From Kineococcus sp. NBC_00420 (GTDB lineage Bacteria > Actinomycetota > Actinomycetes > Actinomycetales > Kineococcaceae): a stretch of 64,000 nt of DNA. The stretch lies in assembly GCF_036021035.1 (NCBI RefSeq), contig NZ_CP107930.1, forward strand, positions 930,001 through 994,000, written 5' to 3'. Positions 1 through 7,150 of this stretch are shown here, piece after piece. The notes below the pieces were generated by a model, which did not search any database, was not told the DNA's origin, and was given only the letters and a program-made list of their open reading frames with translations. Each line of letters opens with the position of its first letter. Position 1 is the first letter of the stretch. The translations under genes were made by a program, and so were the position numbers.

Positions 1-1
1 C

Positions 2-1729
2 GTCTTCGACACCGGCCACCAGTCCTACGTGCACAAGCTCGTCACCGGCCGCCAGGACTTCTCGCACCTGCGCGAACGGGGCGGCCTCGCCGGCTACCCG
101 CAACGGAGCGAGTCCGAGCACGACATCGTCGAGTCCTCGCACGCCTCCTCCTCGCTGTCCTGGGCGGACGGCATCTCGCGCGGCTTCCAGCTCAACGGGC
201 AGTCCCACCGGACCGTGGTCGCCGTCGTCGGCGACGGCGCCCTCACCGGGGGCATGACGTGGGAGGCGCTGAACAACATCTCCCACGACAACGACCGCCG
301 ACTGATCATCATCGTCAACGACAACGGCCGGTCCTACGGGGCCACGATCGGCGGGATGGCGCGCTTCCTCAGCACCGTCCGCACCCGTCGCGAGTACCGC
401 CGGCTGCACGAGAAGAGCCAGGCCGCGGCCGACCGCTTCGGCACCCCCGGGCGGGCCGTGTACCGGGGGCTGCGTGGCGGCATGCGCGGGTTCCTGGCCC
501 GGCTCACCGACAACGAGGCGCTGTACTCCAACCTCGACATCAAGTACGTCGGTCCCGTCGACGGGCACGACCAGCAGGCGATGGAGGAGGCGCTGCGCCA
601 GGCCCGTGACTACGGGACCCCGGTCCTCGTGCACGCCATCACCGAGAAGGGACACGGCTTCGAGCCCGCCCTGCGCGACCAGGCCGACCAGTTCCACGCC
701 GTCGGCAAGATCGACCCGACGACCGGTGAGCCCCTGGAGACCTCCAGCGCCCAGGGCTGGACGTCGGTGTTCGCCGACGAGCTCGCCGACCTCGGCGACC
801 GGCACCCCCGGCTCGTCGCCATCACCGCGGCCATGTTGCGTCCCACCGGGTTGCACCGCTTCCAGGAACGCCACCCGGACCGCGTCTTCGACGTCGGCAT
901 CGCCGAGCAGCACGCCGTCACCAGCGCCGCGGGCCTCGCCTACGCGGGGTTGCACCCGGTGGTGGCGCTCTACGCGACCTTCGTGAACCGCGCCTTCGAC
1001 CAGGTCCTGATGGACGTCGCGCTGCACAAGGCGGGGGTCACGTTCGTCCTCGACCGAGCCGGGGTGACGGGACCCGACGGTCCCAGCCACCACGGCATGT
1101 GGGACCTCGCGCTGCTGCAGGTCGTCCCCGGCATCCGCATCGCCGCCCCCCGCGACGCGGGGACCCTGCGGGAGGAACTGGGTGAGGCCGTCCTCGTCGA
1201 CGACGGGCCCACCGTGCTGCGCTTCCCCCGGGGTTCGGTGGCCGCGGACGTGCCGGCGCTGGAACGGCTGGCAGACGGGGTGGACGTCCTGCACCGGCCC
1301 GGCGAAGGCTCCCGCGACGTGCTGCTCGTCGCCGTGGGGTCGATGGCCGGCATGGCGCTGGAGGCCGCGGCCCTGCTGGAGGCCCAGGGCATCGGCGCCA
1401 CCGTCGTCGACCCGCGCTGGGTCGTGCCGATCGCGACGTCGCTCGTCGAGCTCTCCCGCGAGCACCGCCTCGTCGTCACCATCGAGGACGGGGTGCGGGT
1501 CGGCGGGATCGGCACCCGGCTGCGTCAGGACCTGCGCGCGGCGGGCGTCGACACCGGCGTCAACGAACTCGGCCTGCCCGACGAGTTCCTCGACCACGCG
1601 TCCCGGGGCGAGATCCTCCAGGACGCCGGACTCACCGCCCAGACCGTCGCGCGCGACATCATCGACCAGGTCATCGGGACCAAGCTCCCGCAGGCCCGTC
1701 CGGTGCGGGAGGATCAGCGGCATGGCTGA
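2..1729 (+). CDS. dxs: 1-deoxy-D-xylulose-5-phosphate synthase (5' end outside window)
   Basis: Dxs condenses pyruvate and glyceraldehyde-3-phosphate to DXP, the first step of the MEP isoprenoid pathway, using thiamine diphosphate and Mg2+. The frame is open from base 2, so the gene starts upstream; 575 residues are visible of about 630 expected. The first visible residues carry the GHQSYVHK motif found near the N terminus of the family. The ThDP motif runs from GDGALTGG to EALNN (about residues 77-92). The pyrimidine-binding glutamate lies in DVGIAEQHA, followed by YATFVNRAFDQ and a C-terminal transketolase domain. The family's usual AMxGPTG appears as AMLRPTG, a Gly-to-Arg change worth noting. 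Its last 8 bp overlap the start of pspA, suggesting co-translation. Confidence 0.96.
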   Translation, partial: VFDTGHQSYVHKLVTGRQDFSHLRERGGLAGYPQRSESEHDIVESSHASSSLSWADGISRGFQLNGQSHRTVVAVVGDGALTGGMTWEALNNISHDNDRRLIIIVNDNGRSYGATIGGMARFLSTVRTRREYRRLHEKSQAAADRFGTPGRAVYRGLRGGMRGFLARLTDNEALYSNLDIKYVGPVDGHDQQAMEEALRQARDYGTPVLVHAITEKGHGFEPALRDQADQFHAVGKIDPTTGEPLETSSAQGWTSVFADELADLGDRHPRLVAITAAMLRPTGLHRFQERHPDRVFDVGIAEQHAVTSAAGLAYAGLHPVVALYATFVNRAFDQVLMDVALHKAGVTFVLDRAGVTGPDGPSHHGMWDLALLQVVPGIRIAAPRDAGTLREELGEAVLVDDGPTVLRFPRGSVAADVPALERLADGVDVLHRPGEGSRDVLLVAVGSMAGMALEAAALLEAQGIGATVVDPRWVVPIATSLVELSREHRLVVTIEDGVRVGGIGTRLRQDLRAAGVDTGVNELGLPDEFLDHASRGEILQDAGLTAQTVARDIIDQVIGTKLPQARPVREDQRHG

Positions 1730-2447
1730 GAAGCAGACGATCCTGGGACGCATCGCGCAGTTGGCGCGCGCGAACGTCAACGCGTTGATCGACTCCGCGG
1801 AGGACCCCGCGAAGATGCTGGACCAGATGGTCCGCGACTACACCAGCAACATCTCCGAGGCGGAGGCGGCGATCGCGCAGACGATCGGCAACCTGCGCCT
1901 GGCCGAGGCCGACCGCGACGACGACGTCGCCGCCGTGAGCGAGTGGGGCCGCAAGGCCGCCGCCGCGTCCGCGAAGGCCGACAGCCTGCGCGCCGCGGGT
2001 CAGACCCCGGAGGCCGACCGCTTCGACGAGCTGGCCAAGGTGGCGCTGAAGCGGCAGATCACCTTCGAGCAGGAGGTCGCCGACGCCGTTCCCCAGATCG
2101 CGGCCCAGACCGAGGTCGTGGTCAAGCTCAAGTCCGGCCTGACCGCGATGAAGGAGAAGCTGAGCGAGCTCAAGACCAAGCGCGACCAGCTCGTCGCGCG
2201 CGCGGCGGCCGCGAAGGCCCAGTCGCAGGTGCAGTCCGCGATCGGGTCTCTCAACGTCCTCGACCCCACCTCCGAGCTGTCCCGCTTCGAGGACCGGGTG
2301 CGCCGCGAGGAGGCCCGGGTCGCGGGCCAGGCCGAGCTGCAGGCCGACTCCCTCGACGCGCAGTTCGCCTCGCTGGAGGACGCCTCCACCGACCTCGACG
2401 TCGAAGCCCGGCTCGCTGCGCTGAAGTCCGGTGGCGCCGCCGGCTGA
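1722..2447 (+). CDS. pspA: PspA/IM30 family phage-shock protein
   Basis: PspA/IM30 (ESCRT-III-like) proteins form membrane-associated coiled-coil assemblies that stabilise the inner membrane under stress. The 241-residue product is almost entirely helical. It begins MAEKQTILGRIAQLARANVN, with the NALIDSAEDPAKMLDQMVRDY block diagnostic of the family, then long Ala/Glu/Lys-rich coiled coil without membrane segments. The ATG lies inside the end of dxs (8-bp overlap, different frame), so translation is probably coupled. A strong hairpin follows 13 bp after the stop. No pspBC or clgR-like partner is adjacent; the pairing with dxs may reflect a shared promoter rather than shared function (inference). 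Confidence 0.93.
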   Translation: MAEKQTILGRIAQLARANVNALIDSAEDPAKMLDQMVRDYTSNISEAEAAIAQTIGNLRLAEADRDDDVAAVSEWGRKAAAASAKADSLRAAGQTPEADRFDELAKVALKRQITFEQEVADAVPQIAAQTEVVVKLKSGLTAMKEKLSELKTKRDQLVARAAAAKAQSQVQSAIGSLNVLDPTSELSRFEDRVRREEARVAGQAELQADSLDAQFASLEDASTDLDVEARLAALKSGGAAG

Positions 2448-2460
2448 CCGCGACACGCAC

Positions 2461-2489
2461 TGGCCCGCGGTCACCACGACCGCGGGCCA
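2461..2489 (+). terminator. Hairpin terminator after pspA
   Basis: A perfect 12-bp inverted repeat (TGGCCCGCGGTC, 2461-2472, and its complement, 2478-2489) encloses a 5-nt loop, starting 13 bp after the pspA stop. There is no T-tract, as is common for actinobacterial hairpin terminators. Confidence 0.75.
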
Positions 2490-2498
2490 GGATGGGGT

Positions 2499-2729
2499 GT
2501 GCAGCCGCGCAACCTTCTAGAAGATTGGTGGGCTGAACTCGACGAGTTCACCCGGCGTCGGGTGCTGCGACTGCAGCCCGCCGATCTGCTCCCCCCCGAT
2601 CTCGCGGAAGACCTGCTGCGCAACGGTGTCCACGTCACGCGCTTGCGGTCCTCGACGACCGGCGAGGACGTCTGGGCCCAACCGGAGCAGCTCCTGGAGC
2701 TCGTCCAACGCGGTGGCCCCGCCACCTGA
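2499..2729 (+). CDS. Small hypothetical protein (76 aa)
   Basis: I do not recognise this protein. The GTG start is preceded by the purine-rich AGGATGGGG, which may serve as a ribosome-binding site, and lies 9 bp after the pspA hairpin. The product is soluble, rich in Leu, Glu, Asp and Arg, with an N-terminal LLEDWWAELDEF segment and no signal peptide or membrane helix. Composition looks protein-like (three Trp, few Gly/Pro runs), unlike antisense shadow frames. A competing 63-residue frame exists on the other strand (2517-2708) but has no visible ribosome-binding site. It ends 21 bp before the end of the convergent truB. Confidence 0.55.
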   Translation: MQPRNLLEDWWAELDEFTRRRVLRLQPADLLPPDLAEDLLRNGVHVTRLRSSTTGEDVWAQPEQLLELVQRGGPAT

Positions 2730-2750
2730 CGGCGCGAGTGCACGGTCGGG

Positions 2751-3653
2751 TCAACCGGCGGGCTGCAGCACCAGCAGGGGTTTCGCGCCGCGCGGGGTGT
2801 CGCCGAGGAGCGCGACGAGCGTCCCGTCGGGGGCGAACGCCCCGACCGGACCGGCGTCTCCGCCGGCGGTGAGGAACCCGCCGTAGGAGACCGTCGCGGC
2901 GTCCTTCTCATCGAGTTCGCGGGCCGGGAAGAGCCTGCGGGCGACGTCGGCGAGCGGCTGCACGACAGGATCCACCTCGACCTGCTCGAGGGTGAGCGCC
3001 TCCTCGAGCGTGAACGGACCGGACCGGGTGCGGCGCAACGCAGTCAGGTGCCCCCCGACGCCGAGGGCGGTGCCGAGGTCGCGGGCCAGGGCGCGGACGT
3101 AGGTGCCGCTGGTGACCTCCACGACGACGTCGAGGTCGAGGAAGCCCCCGACGGGACGGCGGTCGAGGACCTCGAAGCGGGAGACGGTGACGGGGCGGGC
3201 GGGCAGGTCGACCTCCTGCCCGCCCCGGACCCGGGCGTAGCTGCGCTGCCCGTCGACCTTGATGGCGCTCACCGAGCTCGGGACCTGCTGGATGTCCCCC
3301 GTCAGCGCGTCGACGGCGTGCGCGACGGCGTGCTCCGCGAGGCCCGTGGCGTCGACGGGTGCGCCCACCGGGTCACCTTCGGCGTCGTCGGTGACGGTGG
3401 CGACGCCGAGCCGGATCGTCGCGGTGTAGGCCTTGTCGTGGGCGACGAGGTGGGTGAGGAACTTCGTCCCCCGGTTGGCCCCGAGCACGAGGACACCCGT
3501 CGCGGCCGGGTCGAGGGTGCCGGCGTGGCCGACCCGGCGCGTCCCGAGGAGGCGACGACAGCGGCCGACGACGTCGTGGCTGGTCCAGCCGGCGGGCTTG
3601 TCGACGACGAGGATGCCGTCGCCGACGCCGGGGCGCGTCGTCCGCTCGCTCAC
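2751..3653 (-). CDS. truB: tRNA pseudouridine(55) synthase TruB
   Basis: TruB isomerises U55 in the T-loop of tRNAs. The 300-residue product starts at a GTG giving VSERTTRPGVGDGILVVDKP. The family motif GHAGTLDPAATGVL contains the catalytic Asp (about residue 48). The downstream blocks QVPSSVSAIKVDGQRSYARVR and SGTYVRALARDLG are typical, and an actinobacterial C-terminal TruB_C-like domain ends the protein. The GTG overlaps the TGA of the upstream tetR by 4 bp (GTGA), so truB is translationally coupled to a TetR regulator. rbfA, its usual partner, lies on the same strand about 2.6 kb upstream, separated by the efflux-pump insertion. Confidence 0.96.
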   Translation of the reverse strand: MSERTTRPGVGDGILVVDKPAGWTSHDVVGRCRRLLGTRRVGHAGTLDPAATGVLVLGANRGTKFLTHLVAHDKAYTATIRLGVATVTDDAEGDPVGAPVDATGLAEHAVAHAVDALTGDIQQVPSSVSAIKVDGQRSYARVRGGQEVDLPARPVTVSRFEVLDRRPVGGFLDLDVVVEVTSGTYVRALARDLGTALGVGGHLTALRRTRSGPFTLEEALTLEQVEVDPVVQPLADVARRLFPARELDEKDAATVSYGGFLTAGGDAGPVGAFAPDGTLVALLGDTPRGAKPLLVLQPAG

Positions 3654-4228
3654 CGGCCCTGCCCCTTCGCCACCAGCTCGGCGGCCGAGGCGGCCGTCGT
3701 CGCGAGCGCGGTGAGGTCCGGCAGGTCGGGGTGGTTCCAGGAGTCCAGGCAGAGCAGCACGTTGAGCAGCATGCCCTGTGCGACGAAGTCCGCCGCACGG
3801 GCGTCGCTGCCGAGGCGTTCGCGGCAGATCCGCTGGACCGTGTCCACGCAGCCGCGCACGGTGTCGCCGATGACCGGTTCGGACCCGGCGGCGGTGAACC
3901 CGTGCATGAGCAGCAGCAGGACGTCGCGGTCCTCGACGAGGCGCATGTAGGCCTGCCCCAGGCACTCCGCGGCGTCGCCCTGCACGGGGGCGTTCTCGAA
4001 GGCCGCGACGACGCGGTCGGACACCCGCTGGAAGAGCGCGTCGAGCAGCGGCTGCTTGCCCCCGAAGGTGCGCACCACGTAGGGCTGCGAGACGCCGGCC
4101 TCGGCCGCGATGACGTCGGTGCTGGCCCCGGCCAGCCCCACCCGGGCGACGACGCGGGCCGCGGCGTCGAGGATCTGCTCGCGCCGGTCGTCCTTGGACA
4201 TCCGCTTCGGACTCGTCTCGGGGCTCAC
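3650..4228 (-). CDS. TetR/AcrR family transcriptional repressor
   Basis: A 192-residue TetR-type repressor. The N-terminal helix-turn-helix covers about residues 14-60 (REQILDAAARVVARVGLAGA, then STDVIAAEAGVSQPYVVRTF). The C-terminal ligand-binding domain is helical and family-specific. It starts at GTG 4228; an internal ATG (MSKDDRREQ, 4201) is an alternative start. The gene is divergent from the DHA2 efflux pump starting at 4295, with two operator-like repeats in between, so it most likely represses the pump and itself (inference from layout). Its TGA overlaps the truB GTG, so repressor transcription reads into truB. Confidence 0.92.
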   Translation of the reverse strand: MSPETSPKRMSKDDRREQILDAAARVVARVGLAGASTDVIAAEAGVSQPYVVRTFGGKQPLLDALFQRVSDRVVAAFENAPVQGDAAECLGQAYMRLVEDRDVLLLLMHGFTAAGSEPVIGDTVRGCVDTVQRICRERLGSDARAADFVAQGMLLNVLLCLDSWNHPDLPDLTALATTAASAAELVAKGQGR

Positions 4229-4229
4229 G

Positions 4230-4258
4230 TTGACAAGGTATCAGTCGATGCCTACGGT
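4230..4258 (+). promoter_or_regulatory. Sigma-70-type promoter of the DHA2 efflux gene
   Basis: A consensus -35 TTGACA (4230-4235) and a -10 TACGGT (4253-4258) are separated by exactly 17 bp. The expected transcription start is near 4265, 30 bp before the GTG of the transporter. The spacer is filled by an operator-like repeat. Confidence 0.7.
4237..4252. promoter_or_regulatory. Operator-like inverted repeat, copy 1 (probable TetR site)
   Basis: GGTATCAGTCGATGCC has arms GGTATC and GATGCC matching as an inverted repeat at 5 of 6 positions. It lies precisely between the -35 and -10 hexamers. Together with copy 2 this forms a direct repeat 24 bp apart. Confidence 0.55.
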
Positions 4259-4260
4259 TA

Positions 4261-4277
4261 GGTAATCATCCGATGCC
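4261..4277. promoter_or_regulatory. Operator-like inverted repeat, copy 2 (probable TetR site)
   Basis: GGTAATCATCCGATGCC repeats copy 1 with one inserted base and a few substitutions. It overlaps the predicted transcription start of the transporter. A repressor bound here and at copy 1 would block the promoter. Confidence 0.5.
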
Positions 4278-4294
4278 TTCTCCGGAGGTCCTTC

Positions 4295-5740
4295 GTGTCC
4301 ACCCACACCGCACCCCGCCGGGTGCACCCGGCGCTGGCGATCGTCGCCGCGTCGCTGCCCGTGTTCATGGCCACCCTCGACAACCTCGTGGTGACCGGTG
4401 CCCTGCCCGTCCTGCACCGCGACCTCGGCGCCTCCCTGGGGCAGCTGCAGTGGGTGGTGAACGCCTTCACCCTCACCTTCGCCGCCCTCATGCTCGGCGC
4501 CGCCACCGCCGGGGACCGCTGGGGCCGGCGGCGGGTCTTCCTCCTCGGGCTGGTCGTCTTCACCCTCGGCTCGATCGCCGCGGCGCTCTCCGGCTCCCCC
4601 GAGACCCTCATCGCCGCCCGCGCGGTGCAGGGGGTCGGAGCGGCCGCCATCACCCCGCTCTCCCTGGCCCTGGTCGCGGCCGCCGTCCCGCCGGAACGCC
4701 GCGCCGCGGCCATCGGCATCTGGGGCGGGGTCACCGGTCTCGGGGTCGCCCTCGGACCGGTCATCGGCGGCGCCGTCATCGACGGCCTCAGCTGGCAGTG
4801 GATCTTCTGGGTCAACGTCCCCGTCGTCGTGCTCGCCCTGCCGCTCATCCTCCGGGCCCTGCCCGAGTCGCGCGGTCGCCGCGTCCCCGTCGACGTGGCC
4901 GGCACCGTCCTCGGCGCCGCCGTCGTCGTCGGCATCGTCTGGGCCGTCGTGCACGCCGACGCCGACGGCTGGGGATCCACCGCGGTCCTGCTCCCGCTGG
5001 CTGTCGGCGTCCTGGCGCTGCTCGCCTTCCTGGTCCGCCAGCGCACCGCACGCTTCCCGCTGCTGCCCCTGCGGCTGTTCCGCTCCCGCAGCTTCACCGC
5101 GGCCAACGGCCTGATGTTCCTCTTCCAGCTCGGCGCGATGGGATCGGTCTTCCTGCTGACCCAGGAGCTGCAGATCGCCATGGGCTACACGCCGCTGCAG
5201 GCCGGAATCCGCACGCTGCCCTGGACCGCGCTGCCGATGCTCGTCGCCCCGGTCGCCGGGATCCTCGCCGGCCGGATCGGACCGCGGCCGCTGCTGGTGA
5301 GCGGACTCGTCCTCACCACCGCCGGCCTCGGCTGGATCGCCGCCCACATCGACCCCGACACCGTCTACCTCGACCTCGTGCCCGGCCTCGTCCTCGCCGG
5401 GTTCGGGACGGCGCTGGTCTTCGCGCCCTCCGCGACGGCCGTCCTGCACGGTCTCGACGGCGCCGACCACGCGACGGCCAGCTCCGCCAACACGACGCTG
5501 CGCGAGATCGGCCTCGCCCTCGGTGTCGCCGTCCTCACCCTGGTCTTCCAGGACGCCGGCGGATCGCTCACGCCCACGGGGTTCGTCGCGGGTGCCCCGA
5601 CGGCCGTCTGGGCGGGTGCGGGGGCCGTCGCGCTGGCCGCGGTCGTCGCGCTCTTCGTCCCCGGACGAGCGGGGTTCGTCCCGGCCCCACGGGGAGAGGT
5701 GCAGGTCGCGCCGGTCGCCGTCTCCGGGCAGCACCGCTAG
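4295..5740 (+). CDS. DHA2 (EmrB/QacA-type) MFS multidrug efflux transporter
   Basis: A 481-residue major-facilitator protein predicted to export drugs or other hydrophobic compounds by proton antiport. It is almost wholly hydrophobic, compatible with 14 membrane helices. Helix 1 carries the D1-type motif (FMATLDNLVVTGALP), motif A is GDRWGRRRV in the loop after helix 2, and the antiporter motif C is GLGVALGPVIGG in helix 5. The GTG start has GGAGG at 4284-4288 and a clear promoter. Its stop codon TAG shares the palindrome CTAG with the stop of the convergent DUF3592 gene. Substrate cannot be read from sequence; control by the divergent TetR protein is likely. Confidence 0.94.
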   Translation: MSTHTAPRRVHPALAIVAASLPVFMATLDNLVVTGALPVLHRDLGASLGQLQWVVNAFTLTFAALMLGAATAGDRWGRRRVFLLGLVVFTLGSIAAALSGSPETLIAARAVQGVGAAAITPLSLALVAAAVPPERRAAAIGIWGGVTGLGVALGPVIGGAVIDGLSWQWIFWVNVPVVVLALPLILRALPESRGRRVPVDVAGTVLGAAVVVGIVWAVVHADADGWGSTAVLLPLAVGVLALLAFLVRQRTARFPLLPLRLFRSRSFTAANGLMFLFQLGAMGSVFLLTQELQIAMGYTPLQAGIRTLPWTALPMLVAPVAGILAGRIGPRPLLVSGLVLTTAGLGWIAAHIDPDTVYLDLVPGLVLAGFGTALVFAPSATAVLHGLDGADHATASSANTTLREIGLALGVAVLTLVFQDAGGSLTPTGFVAGAPTAVWAGAGAVALAAVVALFVPGRAGFVPAPRGEVQVAPVAVSGQHR

Positions 5741-6249
5741 AAGACGGAGCGCACCACGTTCGCCATCACCGCGACGAGCACCAGGAACGCGATCCCGAAG
5801 ACGGCGAGGAACACCCCGCTCGTCCCGCCCCCGAAGACGCTGCCGCCCTCGGCCCGCACGTGGGCGCGGTCGGGGGCGGCAGGGTCGTAGAGGACCTCGG
5901 CCGGGCGGCCGGTGACGAAGGACCGGTTCCAGCGCTGGTCCCCCACCACGACGACCTCCCGGCCGTCGGCCTCGAAGCGCACGACCGGAGCGAAGGTCAT
6001 CCGGTGCTCGTGGTGGCTGTGGACCTGGTTGTCGATGACGACACCGGTGGCCTTGCGGCCCTCCGTCCGCAGCCGGGTCGCGTCGGCCGAACGCCGACGG
6101 GCACGGACGGTCATCACGATCCCGCCCACGACGACCGCGACCCCGACCAGGGCGATGACCGCCAGGCCGACGCCGAAGAACGTCGGGAACGCGCCGAAGA
6201 ACCCGTCGGAGGTCTGGTCGAGGTCGGGGAACGACGGCTGGTCCATCAC
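5737..6249 (-). CDS. DUF3592 membrane protein
   Basis: A 170-residue protein with one membrane segment near the N terminus (FFGVGLAVIALVGVAVVVGG) and another at the C terminus (GVFLAVFGIAFLVLVAVMA). Between them is a small beta-rich domain with a TGVVIDNQVHS start and FAPVVRFEADG core, the pattern of DUF3592. Function unknown. Either GTG 6249 or the next codon, ATG 6246, may be the start. It lies 18 bp downstream of rbfA and could be read from the same transcript. Confidence 0.8.
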   Translation of the reverse strand: MMDQPSFPDLDQTSDGFFGAFPTFFGVGLAVIALVGVAVVVGGIVMTVRARRRSADATRLRTEGRKATGVVIDNQVHSHHEHRMTFAPVVRFEADGREVVVVGDQRWNRSFVTGRPAEVLYDPAAPDRAHVRAEGGSVFGGGTSGVFLAVFGIAFLVLVAVMANVVRSVF

Positions 6250-6267
6250 CTCAGCGTGCCACGCACA

Positions 6268-6756
6268 TCAGGCACGCGGGTCGGCTTCCACGACGTCGTC
6301 GTCCTCGGTCTCGTCGTCGTCCCACTCGTCGTCGACGGCGACGGGCTTCTTGTACGGGTCGGCCTCACCGGCGGGCTGGGCGCCCGCGGCCAGGGCGGCG
6401 ACGCGGGCGTCCTGCTCGGCGGCGACCTTCAGCAGGTCCTGGATCTGCGTCGCCGTCTCCGGGACCTCGTCCAGGGTGAAGGTGAGCGTCGGGGTCAGCC
6501 GGATGCCGGTGCGCTTGCCGACCTCGGAGCGCAGCACGCCCTTGGCCGACTCCAGCGCCAGCGCGGTGCCCTGCTTCTCCTCGTCGCTGCCGAAGACCGT
6601 GTAGAACAGCGTCGCGTGCTGCAGGTCGTTGGTGACGCGGGCGTCGGTGATGGTGAGGAACCCCAGACGAGGGTCCTTCACGCGCTTCTCGAGCGCGTCC
6701 GCCACGATGACCTTGATGCGGTCGGCGAGCTTGCGGGCGCGGGTGGGGTCCGCCAC
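6268..6756 (-). CDS. rbfA: Ribosome-binding factor A
   Basis: RbfA binds the 30S subunit and assists late 16S rRNA maturation. The 162-residue product begins MADPTRARKLADRIKVIVAD and contains the KH-type core with DPRLGFLTITDARVTNDLQH and SAKGVLRSEVGKRTGIRLTP. It is longer than the usual 120-130 residues because of an acidic tail (DDEWDDDETEDDD). The GTG start has AGGAG six bases upstream. It follows the DUF503 gene by 25 bp. Confidence 0.95.
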   Translation of the reverse strand: MADPTRARKLADRIKVIVADALEKRVKDPRLGFLTITDARVTNDLQHATLFYTVFGSDEEKQGTALALESAKGVLRSEVGKRTGIRLTPTLTFTLDEVPETATQIQDLLKVAAEQDARVAALAAGAQPAGEADPYKKPVAVDDEWDDDETEDDDVVEADPRA

Positions 6757-6781
6757 GGGGAACTCCTGAACGTTCGGGGTG

Positions 6782-7075
6782 TCAGTCGTCCGACGACAGG
6801 AACTGCCGGCGGGCGGAGAGGATCTGGAACTCGGGGTGCGCGGCGATCAGCCGTTCGCACCGGTCGAGGACGTCGGTGCAGTGCGCGGCGTCCGGCGCCA
6901 CCACGGCGAGCGCGACCTCGGCCCGACGGTGCAGGTCGAGGTGCCCGGTCTCCGCGGCCGCGACCTCGAAGGAGCGGCGCAGTTCGGCCACCAGCGGGCG
7001 CACGATGCTGCGCTTGCCTTTGAGGGAGTGGACGTCGCCCAGCAGCAGGTCGACGGTGAGCGTTGCAGTGAACAT
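6782..7075 (-). CDS. DUF503/YlxP-like protein
   Basis: This 97-residue protein belongs to the YlxP/DUF503 family, found between infB and rbfA in many Gram-positives. It shows the typical start MFTATLTVDLLLGDVHSLK, then KGKRSIVRPL and ALAVVAPDAA. A role in ribosome biogenesis is suspected for the family but not established. It starts 19 bp after the hairpin that terminates infB and precedes rbfA. Confidence 0.9.
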   Translation of the reverse strand: MFTATLTVDLLLGDVHSLKGKRSIVRPLVAELRRSFEVAAAETGHLDLHRRAEVALAVVAPDAAHCTDVLDRCERLIAAHPEFQILSARRQFLSSDD

Positions 7076-7093
7076 GACTCTCTGGGGGTGACA

Positions 7094-7127
7094 GCCGGGG
7101 CGGAACCCGAAGGGGTTCCGCCCCGGC
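7094..7127 (-). terminator. Strong hairpin between infB and DUF503
   Basis: A perfect 15-bp stem (7094-7108 with 7113-7127) and a 4-nt loop begin 23 bp after the infB stop. No T-tract follows. It probably ends or attenuates the nusA-infB transcript before DUF503-rbfA. Confidence 0.75.
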
Positions 7128-7150
7128 CACCGGGTAGAGCGCGTGGCCGA

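Noticed and set aside
4241-5734. 497-residue ORF antisense to the DHA2 transporter
   Set aside because: Asp/Gly/Arg/Glu-rich shadow with no motif; the plus-strand gene has clear transporter signatures, a promoter and a ribosome-binding site.
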